From an uncultured Micrococcales bacterium (GTDB lineage Bacteria > Actinomycetota > Actinomycetes > S36-B12 > UBA10799): a stretch of 13,904 nt of DNA. Of the stretch, positions 12,485-13,904 are shown piece after piece. Position 1 is the first letter of the stretch. Each line of letters starts with the position of its first letter. The stretch spans positions 1 through 13,904 of the forward strand of contig CALFYG010000178.1 in NCBI GenBank assembly GCA_937952095.1. The letters are read 5' to 3'. A model generated the notes under the pieces. That model did no database searches. It saw only the letters and a program-made list of their open reading frames with translations, and was not told the origin of the DNA. The position numbers and the translations under genes were made by a program.

Positions 12485-13904
12485 GTGGCCAAAGCGGTGT
12501 ATGTGACCTCGATGGAACCGGCCAGCGGGAAGTCGATGATCTCGCTGGGACTCATGGAAGCGTTCAGCCGGCACACGGCACGCGTCGGGTACTTCCGGCC
12601 CGTGGTCGCCAGCCCGGGCTCCGACGACACGACGATCGACCTGATCAATCGCCGCTACGGACTCAACCAGACCCATGAGCAGTCCTTCGGGATCACCACC
12701 GACCAGACCAGGGAGGTGGGATCGCTGCACGACGCCGACGGACTGATCTCGGAGATCATGGGCAAGTTCGACTCCCTGGCCGCCGACTGCGATGTCGTGC
12801 TGGTCGAGGGCACGGACTACACCGGCGCCAGCGCGGCATTCGAGTTCGAACTGAACGTCACGATGGCGCTGAACCTCGGGGCGCCCGTCCTGCTCGTGAT
12901 CAGCGCTCACCACCACCGTCCGGATCAGGTCCGGGGTGCGGTGTACGCCGCCCGCGAGTCGTTGCAGGAGCACGAGGTGAACCTGCTCGGGGTCGCCGTC
13001 AACCGCGTCGAGCACGACCACCTCGACACCATCCGGGATTCCCTGAAGGACCTGCAGGAGCCGGTCTGGATCATCCCCGAGGAGAAGACCCTGCAACTGC
13101 CCTCGCTGCATCAGATCTCCGCCGAACTGCAGGCCCACCTGCTGTTGGGCAATCAGGAATCGCTCGACCGCGAGGTGACCGGCGTCCGTGTCGCCGCCAT
13201 GACCCTTCCCAACCTCTTCGACCGGCTGCATGACGGTGTCCTGCTGGTCACCCCCGGGGATCGCTCCGACGTCCTGCTCGCCGCGGTGACCGCCCGCTTC
13301 AGCGACAAGGTCCCGAGCATCAGCGGGGTGATCGTCACCGGCGGGGTCGAGCCGGATCCCCGCATCCTCAGCTTCGCCCGAGGTCTCGACTCGGCCGTCA
13401 CACCACTGTTGCTGTCACATCTGGACACCTACGAAACTGCCCATCGCATCGCGACCCTGACGCCGCAGATCCGCTTCGGTGATGACCGCCGGATCGCCGC
13501 CGCGCTCGGCCTGTTCGAGGCGGCGGTCGACACATCGGATCTCATGGAGCGCATCGAACTCGCGGACACCCCCGTCACCACTCCGCTGATGTTCGAGCAC
13601 AGGCTTGCCCGATCGGCACGCCAGGACCGCAAGCGGATCGTCCTGCCAGAAGGTGATGACGACCGCATCCTGCGGGCGGCAGACCAACTGCTGCGCAGAT
13701 CCGTGTGTGACCTCACCATCCTCGGCTCCCCCGAGACGATCACCGACCGCGCGAAGTCCATGGGCTTGGACATCTCCGCGGCCACACTCATCCACCCCGA
13801 GCACTCCGACCTTCGCGACGAGATGGCCCACCTGCTGTGCGACCTGCGGGGACACAAGGGCATGAGCATGGACATCGCCCACGACGCGGTGACCGACGTG
13901 ACCA
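12485..13904 (+). CDS. pta: Phosphate acetyltransferase, long BioD/DRTGG form (3' end outside window)
   Basis: Interconverts acetyl-CoA + Pi and acetyl-phosphate + CoA, normally paired with acetate kinase. The frame is open from GTG 12485 to the window end: 473 codons of an expected roughly 690-700. Order of domains: a BioD-like P-loop domain (VAKAVYVTSMEPASGKSMIS, with ASGKS at 13-17; 'DVVLVEGTDY' as the Walker-B-like strand); a DRTGG regulatory domain (about 210-330, 'GVIVTGGVEPDPRI'); and the start of the PTA_PTB catalytic domain from about residue 375 ('RKRIVLPEGDDDRILRAA'). Only about 95 residues of the catalytic domain are inside, so active-site integrity cannot be checked. Apparently leaderless from TAGGCT. 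ackA would be expected just beyond the edge. Confidence 0.94.
   Translation, partial: MAKAVYVTSMEPASGKSMISLGLMEAFSRHTARVGYFRPVVASPGSDDTTIDLINRRYGLNQTHEQSFGITTDQTREVGSLHDADGLISEIMGKFDSLAADCDVVLVEGTDYTGASAAFEFELNVTMALNLGAPVLLVISAHHHRPDQVRGAVYAARESLQEHEVNLLGVAVNRVEHDHLDTIRDSLKDLQEPVWIIPEEKTLQLPSLHQISAELQAHLLLGNQESLDREVTGVRVAAMTLPNLFDRLHDGVLLVTPGDRSDVLLAAVTARFSDKVPSISGVIVTGGVEPDPRILSFARGLDSAVTPLLLSHLDTYETAHRIATLTPQIRFGDDRRIAAALGLFEAAVDTSDLMERIELADTPVTTPLMFEHRLARSARQDRKRIVLPEGDDDRILRAADQLLRRSVCDLTILGSPETITDRAKSMGLDISAATLIHPEHSDLRDEMAHLLCDLRGHKGMSMDIAHDAVTDVT

Noticed and set aside
12353..13882. - strand open frames (292, 155 and 148 codons) under the right end
   Set aside because: They are antisense to pta, whose frame is open through the window end and carries clear BioD, DRTGG and PTA motifs.

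Overview
The window is GC-rich throughout, with tightly packed and often overlapping genes, GTG, TTG and apparently CTG starts, several apparently leaderless promoters of the TAnnnT type, an F420-type luciferase-like oxidoreductase and a long BioD-domain phosphate acetyltransferase. These point to a chromosomal segment of an actinobacterium (Actinomycetota). I cannot assign a genus. There is no sign of phage, plasmid, insertion sequence, CRISPR array, tRNA or rRNA.

Layout. Positions 3-437 (+) hold the 3' end of a DUF559-type (Vsr/PD-(D/E)XK-like) protein, closed by a hairpin that overlaps its stop codon. Running the opposite way, 3344 to 479 (-) is a compact operon: ilvD (dihydroxy-acid dehydratase), an LLM-class flavin/F420 oxidoreductase, and a complete PII signalling protein. 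Divergent from ilvD is an alpha/beta hydrolase (3408-4376, +). It converges on a secreted L,D-transpeptidase (4532-5530, -) across a 155-bp gap full of direct and inverted GTTGTTG-core repeats. Upstream of the transpeptidase is a SemiSWEET-type transporter (5564-5857, -), and beyond that a secreted protein of unknown function (6001-6897, -).

From 11522 down to 6920 on the - strand runs a tightly spaced cluster. In order of transcription it contains: a membrane-anchored Ala/Lys-rich LEA/H1-like protein; a NadR-like P-loop kinase that appears to use a CTG start overlapping the previous stop (CTGA); a circularly permuted ATP-grasp protein; an alpha-E protein; and a transglutaminase-like protein. 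The last three form a recognised cassette of putative amide/peptide-bond chemistry whose product is unknown. Three of the four junctions overlap by 1-7 nt and the fourth gap is 28 nt, which suggests co-transcription and translational coupling.

The right end (+ strand) holds an 88-aa and a 159-aa protein of unknown function and the first two thirds of pta, which runs off the window. The 159-aa gene and pta each have the same TAGGCT -10 hexamer placed so that transcription would begin at the GTG start codon. The metabolic content is branched-chain amino acid synthesis with PII nitrogen/energy sensing, acetyl-CoA/acetyl-phosphate conversion, and peptidoglycan 3-3 cross-linking. The most interesting parts are the five-gene ATP-grasp/alpha-E/transglutaminase cluster and the PII gene locked into an ilvD operon.
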